A DNA stretch of 64,000 bases, taken from Eutreptiella sp. 'Long Island Sound 2002' (lineage: Eukaryota > Euglenozoa > Euglenophyceae > Eutreptiales > Eutreptiaceae). The notes below the pieces were generated by a model. The model searched no databases. It saw only the letters and a list, made by a program, of their open reading frames with translations, and was not told the origin of the DNA. The first letter of the stretch is position 1. Each line of letters opens with the position of its first letter. Below are positions 46,375-56,850 of this stretch, one piece after another. Both the position numbers and the translations under genes were made by a program. Location: NCBI GenBank assembly GCA_964036045.1, contig OZ038383.1, positions 62,377,725-62,441,724 of the forward strand. The letters are read 5' to 3'.

Positions 46375-49300
46375 AGGAGCCCCCACGGGAGTGGGACCTC
46401 GGAGGTCTCTCCTCCGAAAGTCAGTGGAATGCCAGAGAAAGCGAAGGCACATCGGGTGCCGAAGAAGGCTCCAGAAGAGCCAAAACCACTGAGTTTCGCC
46501 ACTCCCAACCCCTGGAGCGCCCTGCCAAGGGAAGTACATGTGGGTATGGGACATGGCAAGAAGGAAGGAGCGACCACGGAGAGCCCCGTGGACGGGCAGG
46601 ACCAACCCAAGATCTACACCATCCGTGACCATACCCTTGAAGTCCTGATGCACCCGTACGTGCTAGAGTTGCATGCCGTGAGAGTCGTTCATACACCTCA
46701 TGGCAACGAGCGGCAGTTGCACTTGAAAGTGCGAGTACGGTGCGGACGAGAGGAGAAGGTGGTGGATGTGTTGGTGGATACGGGTGCCCAGGTGAGCCTG
46801 GTCCGGAGAGGGTTGTTCAAGGAGGAATTCCTGCAGCCCAGCCGGAGACCGGTCCGCCTGAAGGTCGCCAATGGAGAGATCATGGGTGGTGGCACCCATG
46901 AGGCCACTATCAGTATGGAATTCTGGGAACATGAGCGCTTGAACCGCCCTGATCAGGCGAGGAGAAGCACTCTATCCGGGAACTTCTATGTGGCCGACAT
47001 CACCGATTGGGATATGATCATGGGGTATGACTTCATGGTGGCAAACGCCATTGGAGCCCTTCCCCATCGAGCAACGCTGGTCTGGGAGGATGATGAATGC
47101 CTCACATGGCTGGCCACGGACTATGCATGCAGATCATCCCAATGGAATGCTGAGGAAGAGGATCGGATCGTCCAAGCGGTGCAAGCTGTGGGTGCCAAGT
47201 CCAGAGGAGACCGAGGAGTTCAGCTCACGGAGTATGGAATGGCGCCACAGGTGTATGCCAGGATGATCCAGACGCTGGGAGCCGAAACGCCCGAGACGAA
47301 CGTCTTTGCTTCCCGAGATGCCCCACTTCTGAGGAAGTGTAGGCGGCACTGGCATTGAGGAGACTCAGCCTGGCACCGGCATTGGGGTTTCAAGGAGTGG
47401 GGACCCATGTACTGGCATCGCTCCCTGGACAATACCAGACGTACGGTGGAGAAGATCATCGCGGATAGGGCGAAGGGGATCCTGGTCATAACCGGCATAG
47501 GATCCACCCCATGTCCGCTGGAGGGTCTCAAATCGACGCTGGACTCCATCACCCTGAACGGGACGTCATTCGGGCCAGAGGAGGAGTTGTTCATCGACGC
47601 CAAGGGTGTATCAATGCCCTCCCCGGGTCAAGCGTGGGGTACCAAGGCTTTCCTGGTGGATGGGGCGCAAGCCCAGCCCACGGGTGATGAAGCATTCATC
47701 CGTAGGGTGGAGGCGGTGCCCATGAAGGTCATGTTTGAGCCCAAGGAGGGGACGGATCAGCCAACTGATGGCATTGACGTCCTGTCCCACGCCGAGATCG
47801 ACGACGTCGTCAACTACATGCGGATGGGGATGCACGATCGTGTGGCAGCCAAGAAGAGGCGGGCCATGGTCACATCTCCGCATTGGTGGGATGACAAGAT
47901 GTTGGTCACCGGCAAGTACGAGAAGGATGAGTTCGTGGCGAGGGTCATGGATCACATCGCGGACCAATACGATGGTCCGGTTGGGTCGGACCCACCAACG
48001 TGGGGTTTTCCAAGAGTGGGAACTGGTAGCGACGAGCACCAGCCCGAGGACGCAAATTTCCGAAGATTATCGGTGGGAATCGCGACCCACGACGATGACG
48101 ACGGCATATCGGACGAGGAGAAGTCGGACTCGGACCCAGAAGAGGCCTATACCGCAGTGCGGTCGGTTGTATCGATACCGAAGCAAGCGGCCGAAGAGGC
48201 TCAGGAGAAACCGAAGGTCATCGAGCTGAAGGAGAGGCTGATCAAAGCCTATCCGCGGCTATTCAGTGGCGTCGCCAACAGGAACCTTCCAGATCTCGGG
48301 AGGTTTCGCACAGCGAGGATCAAGCTGAAGCCGAACCCCAAGATCTATCGTCATCGGGAGTACCAACTTCAGGGCGATCGGGCCGAGGCCATGAAGAAGT
48401 TGTTGGCCGAGTTCATTGAGCGAGGATGGATTGAACCCTCCGACAGTGAGTGGGCCAGCCCAGCCTTCATCGTGCCCAAGAAGGAGAAGGGCGAGTGGAG
48501 GTTAGTGGTTGATTACAGAGGTTTGAACGAGCAGACCGAGCACGACTCGTACTCGCTTCCCCTGATCGACTCCATCCTCCAAAAACAACAGAAAAAGCGG
48601 ATTTTCACGGTGCTAGACCTGAAACACGGTTATCACCAGATGCCGCTTCACGCGGACTCCAGGCCATGCACAGCGATGTCGACGCCGCTGGGGCCCATGC
48701 AGTGGAAGGTGGTACCCATGGGCGCCAAGAATGGCAACGCCGCTTTCCAGCGCATGATGGAGGACCTACTCGGTCCTGTCCGGGATTGTGCCGACCCCTT
48801 CGTGGATGACATTATTATCGGGTCCGGCACGGAGAACATGACTGAGGACGAGCTCATCGACGCGCATGAGAAAGATCTGCGCCGAGTGCTCAGCGAGTTG
48901 GACAAGCACAACATGGTGTGCAAGCCCACCAAAGCCTCCCTCTTCGTGAAGGAAGTGGAGTTCGCGGGTCATGTGGTTGGTCACGGGCAACGCCGTCCCA
49001 TGCCTTGGAAGCTGGCGTCCCTGCACCACTGGGAGAAGCCCCAGACCATCAGCGAACACCGGTCCTTCATGGGGTTCTGCAACTACTATTCGGGCTATGT
49101 CCGGATGTATGCAGAACTGTCGGGGCCGCTGCACAAGATACTGCAAGTGGGCAAGTTCGATGGCCGGAAGGGGAGCAAGAAGAAGCTTGCCTGGACCCCT
49201 GAGGCCGAAGATGCGTTCAGCCGCCTGAAGGAGCGACTCCTGGGGCAACTGGGGCTATTCCTGATGGACCCGGACAAGGGATTCGTGCTACGGACGGACG

Positions 49301-51441
49301 CCTCGGACTATGCTGTAGGTGCAGTCCTCGAGCAGATCCGAGACGACGGGTCACATGTACCCGTGGCGTTCTGGAGCCGGATCCTGGCCGAGGGCCAACG
49401 CCGAACCTGGACCGCCAGGGAGAAGGAGACGTACGCCATTGTTTGTGCGCTCAGGAAGTGGTCTGGCCACATCGGATTGCAACCGGTGGTGGTTTGTACG
49501 GACCATCAGTCCTTACAGAGCTGGCACAAGGAGCACGTCCACACCCCCTCGGGACCGGCAGCAAGGAGAGCCCGATGGCATGAGACGTTTGCCAAGTTCG
49601 ATCTCAGCGTCGTGTATGTCCCGGGGAAGGACAACACTATGGCAGATTGCCTCAGTCGATGGGCCTACCCCGCGGGCAAGGCTTGGATGGACATATCCAG
49701 CCATGGGGACGCCGAGGAGACCGAGGAGGCCAAGCGCATCATCGAGATGGAGAAGGCCATCGAGCAAGAGGGGGTCAAGTGCTTTGTGGTGATGGCAAAC
49801 CGTACGGACCTGGCCAAGTTCCGGGGTGCCCGCGTCCAGGCTATTCGAGAGGAAACCCTCGAGCAATGGATGGTGGCCCCTGTAGAGCTAGTCAGGTCGG
49901 TGCTCACAGAGGACTGGTCGTATGACTACGCGGCATCCGAGCACTGGAGCAAGTACTGGAATGCCGTGAGCGCCCCGTCGGACGACGAATGGCCCGAGGG
50001 CTTAACCGAGGATGGGTACAAGTTGCTCCTCAAGGACAAGCTGCTGGTGCCCGAGAACCGAGTCAAGGAGCTCATTGACCATTGGCACAACGCCCAGCTC
50101 ATGCACCCTGGCCGAGACAAGATGCAGCAGGACCTGGAGTGGCGTTTCAAGTTCCCTCTGGGGTACTACGCCATCCTGGATAGGTACTGCAGCGACTGTG
50201 CCGTGTGTCGGGCCACGAAGAGCCCCAACCACTCCACAGCGGGCAACCCGGTGTATACGGCTATACCGGAGGCCCCTATGCGGTCAGTGGCCATGGATGT
50301 GCTCGCCATGCCTGAGGTCACCGTGGACGGAGAGACCTATGACTGTGTCATCCTGGCGGTGGACAGGCACAGCGGGTATATCGTGGCAGTTCCGGGCAAG
50401 AAGTCCAAGAAGAAGGACAAGAAGGACAAGCATGGAGTCGGGCTGCAGGCCAAGACCGTCGCTAATGCCATGATCAGGCATTGGCTGACAATTTTCGACG
50501 TCCCAGCTGTCATCTGCAGCGATCGGGGCAGTCAATTCGTGGGGACATGGTTCAAGTCGATGTGCAAGCACATGGGGATTCGGCACGCCAAGACCGTGGC
50601 ATACCACAGCCGGTCGAATGGCCAGGCTGAGGTTGCCGGGCAGCAGATGTTCGAGAAGTTCCGCCAGCTGCACATCGACGAACCGGGCCGGAACTGGTAC
50701 AATTCGCTGTGGAGAGTGCTCCAAGCGTACCATGACCTTCCGGGACCCACTGGACTGTCGCCTCATCGCATCCTGTTCCTACGGGATCGAGTGTCACGCA
50801 CTCTCCCGTGGTTGAACCATGGCAAAGTGGCCCGGGATGCGAACGCCATGATGGCTGAGGCGGACGACACGGCGGCCAAGGTGTGCAAGGCACTTCAGGA
50901 CGAGCATGACAAGAGGGCCAAGTACTTCAAGCAGGGAAAAGTCCAGAAGTATGCTCTCCAAGACACCGTGTGGGTGGAGCGGCACCACAAGGATGTCCTG
51001 TCCAGGCATCAGCAGGCGTCTTGGTATGTGCCGGGGGTAATCGTGCGGAAGGTCGGGCAGGATGTGTATGCGGTTCGTGTGGGGGATAACAAGATCCTGG
51101 ACCGCGACCACACCCAGCTCCGCCCCCGAGCACCAGACCCCAGCGGACGTCCCGTCACCTTCGAGTTCACGGCCGGCGATGTGGACTCGGACGACGAGGG
51201 TGAGGACGACGACTTCACCGCCGAGAAGATCCTGGCGGACAAGCCGGACCCGGGGACGCCTGGGGGTAGGCTTTAGAAAGTCCGTTGGAAGGGTTTCGCC
51301 GCATCCAGGGATTCGTGGGAGCCTCCGAGCAGTTTTGTGCCGAGGTACACCACGGTCTGCATGGACTACCTGAAGAAAAAGAACATTTCCTTGGATGTCA
51401 AGGACGTGTTGGTGCACTTGGTAGCTGCTGTAGCACCGTAA
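46375..51441 (+). pseudogene. Pol of element B (two internal stops)
   Basis: In frame with gag beyond amber 46372-46374. An ATG at 46429 exists here but not in element A. Protease DTGA is at 46777-46788. A TGA at 47356-47358 falls inside the module between protease and RT; element A has CGA there. RT catalytic FVDD is at 48799-48810. RNase H follows with LRTDASDY, REKETYA and CTDHQSL. The integrase triad has its first Asp near 50362, then D 50521 and E 50629. A TAG at 51274-51276 interrupts the chromodomain; element A has TAC. The final stop is at 51439-51441. Apart from the two point changes it is complete at about 1,670 codons, so B was recently coding-competent. It is unlikely to support its own transposition now. 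Confidence 0.9.
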
Positions 51442-51825
51442 TGGATCCCCCTTGGCATTTTGTTTGTTTCTGTGCTTGGGGAGACAAGTGAGGGCGTTCA
51501 TCCGGGGATTTTTCGGCCTTGATTGGCCATCTACCCCCTTCACTCGATCTCCACATATATATTTCATTGTGGTATACTTATTTAGGTCGACCGACGATGT
51601 TTTTCTATCTTTGATTCCCTTGGTCCATGTTGTAGATCAAGAGGAGACCGGATATGGCGTAGGGCACCGATTATCAGTGTCCTCACCCCTCCCTTTGGGC
51701 GTGGGGGACGCCTACGACGTGTGTGGGGTCTCCATGTGTCCTTGGGACATGGGGGGGGGGGGGTTGGAGCCCATTGGGGTCCTCCCGTCCTCTCTTCAAT
51801 GACTTCCGAGCGGTAACAACGCTCT
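51442..51825 (+). mobile_element. 3' noncoding part of element B
   Basis: Homologous to 40671-41052, with minor substitutions and a longer G run near 51751. No gene. Confidence 0.8.
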
Positions 51826-51836
51826 GAGAAGGGGGG
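51826..51836 (+). promoter_or_regulatory. Polypurine tract of element B
   Basis: GAGAAGGGGGG immediately before L4, identical to 41053-41063. Confidence 0.8.
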
Positions 51837-54192
51837 TGAAGCCGGTTCGGACCCCCGTGGCCATCTTGGGGTCACTTGGGGTGTGTATCTATGTGCCGAC
51901 AAGCCGCCATTGGCTGATATCATACTCTCCCATCCACCTGACCTAACCAGATGTGATAGTGTGATAGGTTTGGCCATTCCGGCTATGAGCGGCCATATTC
52001 AGTACCGAGGCGCCGCCAGCTGAGATTTATATATCAGAATATCAGGAATCAACAGGGTTTTATTATCATAATGTTTCCGTAATTTTTCAGCCTTTCGTTC
52101 TGATGGTCAATGTATCGGCGACTGTCAGTTGGCTCGCGATTTTGCGTTAACCGATTGGTTAACTGTTATTTCCAGATATTTTGGCGGAAACCCCGATGAA
52201 GGGTCAGATCTCATCAGTAAAGGGTTCGTTGCTTCCGAAATTTTCTAAATATGCACTCGAAATTTTAATCTGAATTTTTTGCGATGTCGAAATTGGATTT
52301 TCGACTTCGACATCGCCGCACTTGATTTGGTCTTCTTCGAGTGGTCATACTCTTTTCCCTATGCCCGAATCAGGTTTCCCTTATACTTGCCACCCATTGG
52401 ACTTGGAGATATAAGGGAAACAAAAGTGAATCGTGGGACCACTTTGAAGGGCCATATCTACGCGCGAGTGTGATGAAAGAGAATAAGGAAGGTTGCGTTG
52501 CAAGCGCCTCAGTCTCGACTTATTTTGAGTAGGGTCTAACACCTTAAGTCGGCACACACACTCGTTTTATCATAGAATCATGGTCAACATGGTAGAAACT
52601 TGCTTATAACTTGTTGACCATGTGTCCGGACTTGATATTATGACTTTCGAGTGTAGTGCATGAGTCTTGCGGTTGCATAGCATTTTTCCTTAGGTTCCCA
52701 CGTCCATTTAACCCAAAGTTTTGACCATGGAGGGGCATGGCATACCATGGTGGGAGCCTATTTTAAGGGCTATGTGTGATATTGGTGGTATTGTCTCCAT
52801 GTGCTCACGCCCATGTTATATATCTTCGTGTGGCCGAAGAGATGGGGAGCCACACGTGACAAGGGCTTCGCCCATGTCCCAATTGTGGAATTCAAAGCGC
52901 TAGACTAAGTCTACCGCGTATGTATTGCTCATGGTATGTTTGGCAAAGAGTTCCATGAGTGCACTCCCATTATCATGGGGCATGTAGATACGAGTGGCGA
53001 AGGTATCTCCATGCGCCCGATTGGGGATCCAAGTGGGGGAATTGTTCGCAAATGGTTTCAATCATTTGTGTATTGAACCATGAGCGGATATCATGGGTGA
53101 GCATAGAGATATACTATCATGACAACTTTGTATTGGGACATATTTTCATGTTTTTGACCTCATTTTATGCTCATTTTGGTGTTCTATGTGCTCAACTGGT
53201 CGGCTAACAGTAAAGTGCCTAGAGATCCGTGAACTATGGTATGTTGATTATATGCTGGCATATGCTTTGGTGTTGTACCTCACCATATGCCGGATCACAT
53301 GGTCACTTTGGCGTGGCACACGAGGCCTCACAAAATTAGGTCTCAAATTCATGAGTTGACTTGTGAAGCATGTCATGTACATAACCGGAAGGGTTTTGGA
53401 GCCAATGATGGGATATTCTTGGGCATGGACCTTTGGTCTATATCACTCTTGTATATTACTTTCCGGTTTGACACATGCATGGAGCATTTGGATATTTGCC
53501 GTATGCATTTTTGAGTATATAATTTAATTTTTGGGCATTATGGTGTGATTTGCCTGATTTTGCCATGTTGTGAGGTCATCTTCATGGGGCATATCTCTAA
53601 GCCCACTCGACTCCAAGTCCAATCAAGGTTATGTCAGGGTAGGGCATGGTCCTGAGTGCCACTCTAGGCCATGACACGCCACCTCCCCCTTTGGGCTAGG
53701 ATTTAGAGGCTTGGGAGTGAACACATTTTTGGGGTTATGTAGTGACTTGTGACACATGGCATTCAGCCATCTTATTTGATTGGGTTCAGGGCATCATGTT
53801 GGTGAGTCAAGGGAAGGTCTTGAGTCCAGGGAATCAGGGGTCTATGGCTGTGAATGTGTACGTTTCCATCTTTCCCCAACTTTGCTTTATTTGAGTCCAT
53901 ATGCCAATTTCAGGGCTTTCCTCTTTGGTGCAATTCTTGTACATGCCCGCCACCGTGAGACAATCGGTGTGCTGAACAGAAGCCCGCAGTGTGGATTGGA
54001 TTGTGGATTGGGTTATTGCTGTATTTGTGGGATCTGGTTGCTATTCAGGGTTGAAGGAGGATAGTATTTTCTATATTTTTGGATTTTGGACCCTGGAATT
54101 TGAGGAATGCAATCACTGATCCGGAGTAAATCAGCAGGGGTAACAGGCGGAAGGGGCACAGCGGGGGCCGGTCCTGGTAGGGACCTTCTTTA
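51837..54192 (+). mobile_element. LTR L4 (3' LTR of element B), 2,356 bp
   Basis: Full length, ending CTTCTTTA at 54192. It is diagnostic of the L1 subfamily (GGAAACCCCGATGAA and the same central segment at about 52525-52660). The TATA-like box is at 54072. The bases that follow (TGGTACCAGAG) resemble a primer-binding site but lead straight into the coiled coil of the outer gag. Confidence 0.9.
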
Positions 54193-55602
54193 TGGTACCA
54201 GAGAGAGCTGAACATCGCCAGGGGTGAGACCAAGCTGCTGAACAAGGTCATCAACAGCCTGCAGCAGGTTGGACACACTGGAAGGCCGTGGGAGCGTCGG
54301 CAGCGACCCCCAACCCTTGGAGTCCGGCTCGTCGGACGACGGCTGGGGACCTGGACCAGCTCCCGGCAGAGCCCACGCCCCCGGCAGAGCCCCCAGGAGT
54401 CGCCCCAGCGCCAGTGCCCCCTCTCTCAGCGCCCCCTCTCATCACAGCGCGGGCCGCTGTAACGAGCGTGTGCCGCCCGGCAGTGGCAGTGAGGAGTGGC
54501 GTGACGAGTGGCTCAGTGCGGAGTACCACAACCGCCGTGCTCCACTGCAGACACCAGTACGCCCACCACGCCCGGCACCAGTCCCAGAGCCAATCCCGAT
54601 GGCTGAGGGGCGATACGGTGGACTCGGAGATGAGGTCCCCGGAGGAGACATGGAGTGGGATGTCGGCGGAGGCGAGGAAGACCTGGAGGATTTCGGCATT
54701 ACCCCGCCGCGTGGTGTACGACGGGAGGCTGCTGAGCGCAGCCGCCGGCGCTGTGATGAAGAGGTGTACATGGAGGGAGTACGGCGTGATCATCTAGGTT
54801 CGGCGTACATGGAGGAACCTCGGCGTAGCCACATGGATACCGCGCAGGAGATGGAACTGGCAGCCGTGGGAGTCCGTGGGGGACGCCGATGGGAACCTCG
54901 GTCGACTTCGCGGCCGGCGTTCTTGGTCTCTAAGGCCGCGGATGCCGCCGTGTGGGAAGACCTGAAGGACATAAAGCCCTCCACGTACGATGGCAACCCC
55001 CTCAACCTCGACCGCTTCTTGGAGAAGCTGGACGATTGGGGGATGACCGTCACTGAAGACATGGATCCCGCAGAGGCGGAGAAATATGTCTTCAAACTGT
55101 TCAGGTGGCGCCTGCCGGAGGTGCTCCAAGAGCTATACTTCGTGGCAACCAAGGAGGGGAAAATCAAGACGCTCAAGAAAGTCAAGAAGTGGCTCAGCGA
55201 GCAAGAGCGGGTGGACGCTCCCCAGGTGGCTGCCAAGCGGTCGAGGGCCATCAAGCTTCAGCATGATGGTCGGGAGATCCGCCTACGGGACTGGCGGTAC
55301 TTCCTGGGGCATTACACCCTCTTCCGCCGCAACGTGGAGGACTGGAATGAGGGTGATGAGCAGGCCCGCCTGCTCTCCATGCTGCCGGAAGCATGGATCA
55401 AGAGAGTCACCAAGGAGGAAGCCAAGAGAGGCAAGTTCAACCACACGCTCAAGATGATGCTCCCCAGGGAGTATCATTTAAACGTTTAGGCTTGGACAAA
55501 GAAGCATGTGGCGTGGGATGTCAAGCGCCGAGAGCTGCGGAATGCCCTCCTCATCACCGTCACGGGCGATCGCGAGAAGACCGCGATGTTGCGCCTTGAC
55601 GA
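54193..55602 (+). pseudogene. Gag of the outer Ty3-like element, C-terminal half (decayed, truncated by leader copy 2)
   Basis: Begins with the continuation of the coiled coil (RELNIARGETKLLN, then VINSLQQ), which shifts frame between about 54240 and 54300. The main frame is then open to a TAG at 55487-55489 and contains a Pro/Ser-rich linker and acidic stretches. A capsid-like domain follows, clearly related to the A/B gag: KPSTYDGNPLNLDRF, then EQERVDAP, then VEDWNEGDEQARLLSMLP. After the stop the same frame continues with RRELRNALLITVTGD and MLRLDEV, matching the next part of the A/B gag, until (GGTTTGA)3 starts at 55603. The zinc knuckle and pol are missing. It is divergent from A and B at the protein level, so this is a distinct, older family. 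Confidence 0.75.
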
Positions 55603-55623
55603 GGTTTGAGGTTTGAGGTTTGA
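55603..55623 (+). repeat. (GGTTTGA)3 at the boundary of leader copy 2
   Basis: Same three 7-mers as 8309-8329. Here they directly abut decayed gag coding sequence, which fixes the left edge of the leader module at the repeat itself. Confidence 0.85.
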
Positions 55624-56302
55624 ATTTGCGGCCACTAGCCGCCTTTCGGCCCCGGGGGGCCACCTGGTCGGGCCAGGTGATATCCTCCCGACCGGGTCCT
55701 AGTCGGGGGCCCTCCAAGACGCACCTCCTGCCTGGTGGCGGAGCCCCCCGGGTTCACAGAGCTCGGAGCCCCGTCCTCCCCCGGGTTCCCCGTTTCGCCA
55801 CTCCCTGGTCAGTGCATCAATTCGCAGCCGTGGCTGCGGGCGCTTACCCACCGCGTCGCCCCCCTAAAGCGTGGTCGTCCAGGGCGCTGGCGCTGCCGGG
55901 CCCGTGTTACTGGCTTGTCGCCAGTGGGACCCCCTTGGGCTGGCGCGGAGGCTGCCTAGCCTAGGGGTTGGGGCGTGGCGCAGAGCGCCACTACTGCCTT
56001 GGCGGATGCAGTGCCCCGTCCGTGTGTGCGCGGCGCTCGCGGTCGGTTCGGGGGGTTCGGGCCGGTACCTGGTGTTGTGTCCTTCCTGTTTCCCCCTTCC
56101 CGCCCCGTGTGTCCCGCTCTGGGTGTGGCGGGCCGTCCCGTCCGGTTGTCCCTTACCCTCGCTCGCTGGTACGCCATTCCACGCGGTCTGTCCGTTCCGC
56201 GTGCTCGGTCCGGTTGCCCTTCTGGTAGTCCCTGCGTGTCTTTTGTGTGTGTGTGCGCTCGCGCTCCCGCGGCGTCCGCTTGCCCCCTCCCTGGGTGGTG
56301 TG

Positions 56303-56497
56303 TTTGTTTTCAGCTGATGAGGGCTTAATTTAAGCCGAAACGCGTACTGTTGGGGACGCCGCTTATCCAGGATTCTGTGATCGCATTGCATTGCTTCTTG
56401 TGGGCTTGTATTGCTACCTGTGGGTGTGAATTGAGGTCTTGAGGCTTCTTCCTGAACCATAGAGGGTATTTCAGCGAAAGGCATTTATTTTTCAAAA
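56303..56497 (+). mobile_element. ~195-bp insertion in leader copy 2 carrying a hammerhead-like motif
   Basis: AT-richer than its surroundings, with T-rich left end (TTTGTTTTCAG) and right end (TTTATTTTTCAAAA). It has no ORF. Hammerhead motifs at the edge of short insertions are known from Penelope-like elements and retrozymes, so a fragment of such an element is likely. No target duplication was recognised; about 30 bp of leader is missing at the site. Confidence 0.45.
56311..56349 (+). ncRNA. Hammerhead-ribozyme-like motif (minimal type I, palindromic stem III)
   Basis: Core CTGATGA is at 56314-56320, stem II GGCTTAATTTAAGCC at 56322-56336 (one extra G at 56321), and core GAAA at 56337-56340. 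The palindrome ACGCGT at 56340-56345 could form stem III between two RNA copies. Stem I pairs CAG (56311-56313) with CTG (56347-56349). The predicted cleavage site is after A56346 (GUA). Very short, palindromic stem III is described for retroelement hammerheads that act as dimers. Stem I is only three firm pairs and the extra G in stem II is noncanonical, so activity is unproven. Confidence 0.6.
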
Positions 56498-56620
56498 GGG
56501 CGCTGGTAGGGCCGTTCCACGTGGTCCGTGCCCCTCTGCATGTCCTGCCCCGGTCCCGTGCTCTGTCTGGCGTGCTTGGGGGGGGGAGGTCCGGTCCCGG
56601 TTCCCCCCTACTTGGCTTGG

Positions 56621-56850
56621 GGTTGTGGGGGTGGCGGAAGGGCGTCCCCGGGGGGGGTGCCTTCCACTGTTGCGAGGGGCGTCTGGGGTCAGGCGCTCCC
56701 CCTCCCCGGACTGCCCGCCCACTGGGCCGGCTGTTGGGGTCCGCTATCCACGTGCTGTGGGCGGGGGTGTGTGGGTGTGGGGGCCCTACTCTGTCCCCTT
56801 GGCCTGCACGCCCTGTGGGGGCTGCGTGCCGCGGGGCGGGTCCGTGGCGT
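56621..56850 (+). repeat. Single B-type half-unit of the satellite after leader copy 2
   Basis: Contains GGCGGAAGGGCGTCCCCGGG, the half-B block near 56690 and CACGTGCTGTGGGCGGGGGT near 56750, then CTGCGTGCCGCGGGGC. One half-unit only, against about 23 full units after leader copy 1. Confidence 0.85.

Larger units (their letters stand above)
55603..56620 (+). repeat. Array leader module, copy 2 (with a ~195-bp insertion)
   Basis: Homologous to 8309-9158 over its whole length. At 56303-56497 about 195 bp of unrelated sequence replaces about 30 bp found in copy 1. Similarity stops at TGGCTTGG on both copies, where array units begin. Open frames on either strand differ between the copies through indels and are not supported as genes. 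Confidence 0.8.

Noticed and set aside
27812-54198. Target-site duplication flanking element B
   Set aside because: The bases before L1 (GCCAC) and after L4 (TGGTA) do not match, and shifting the LTR ends by a few bases did not give a convincing repeat.
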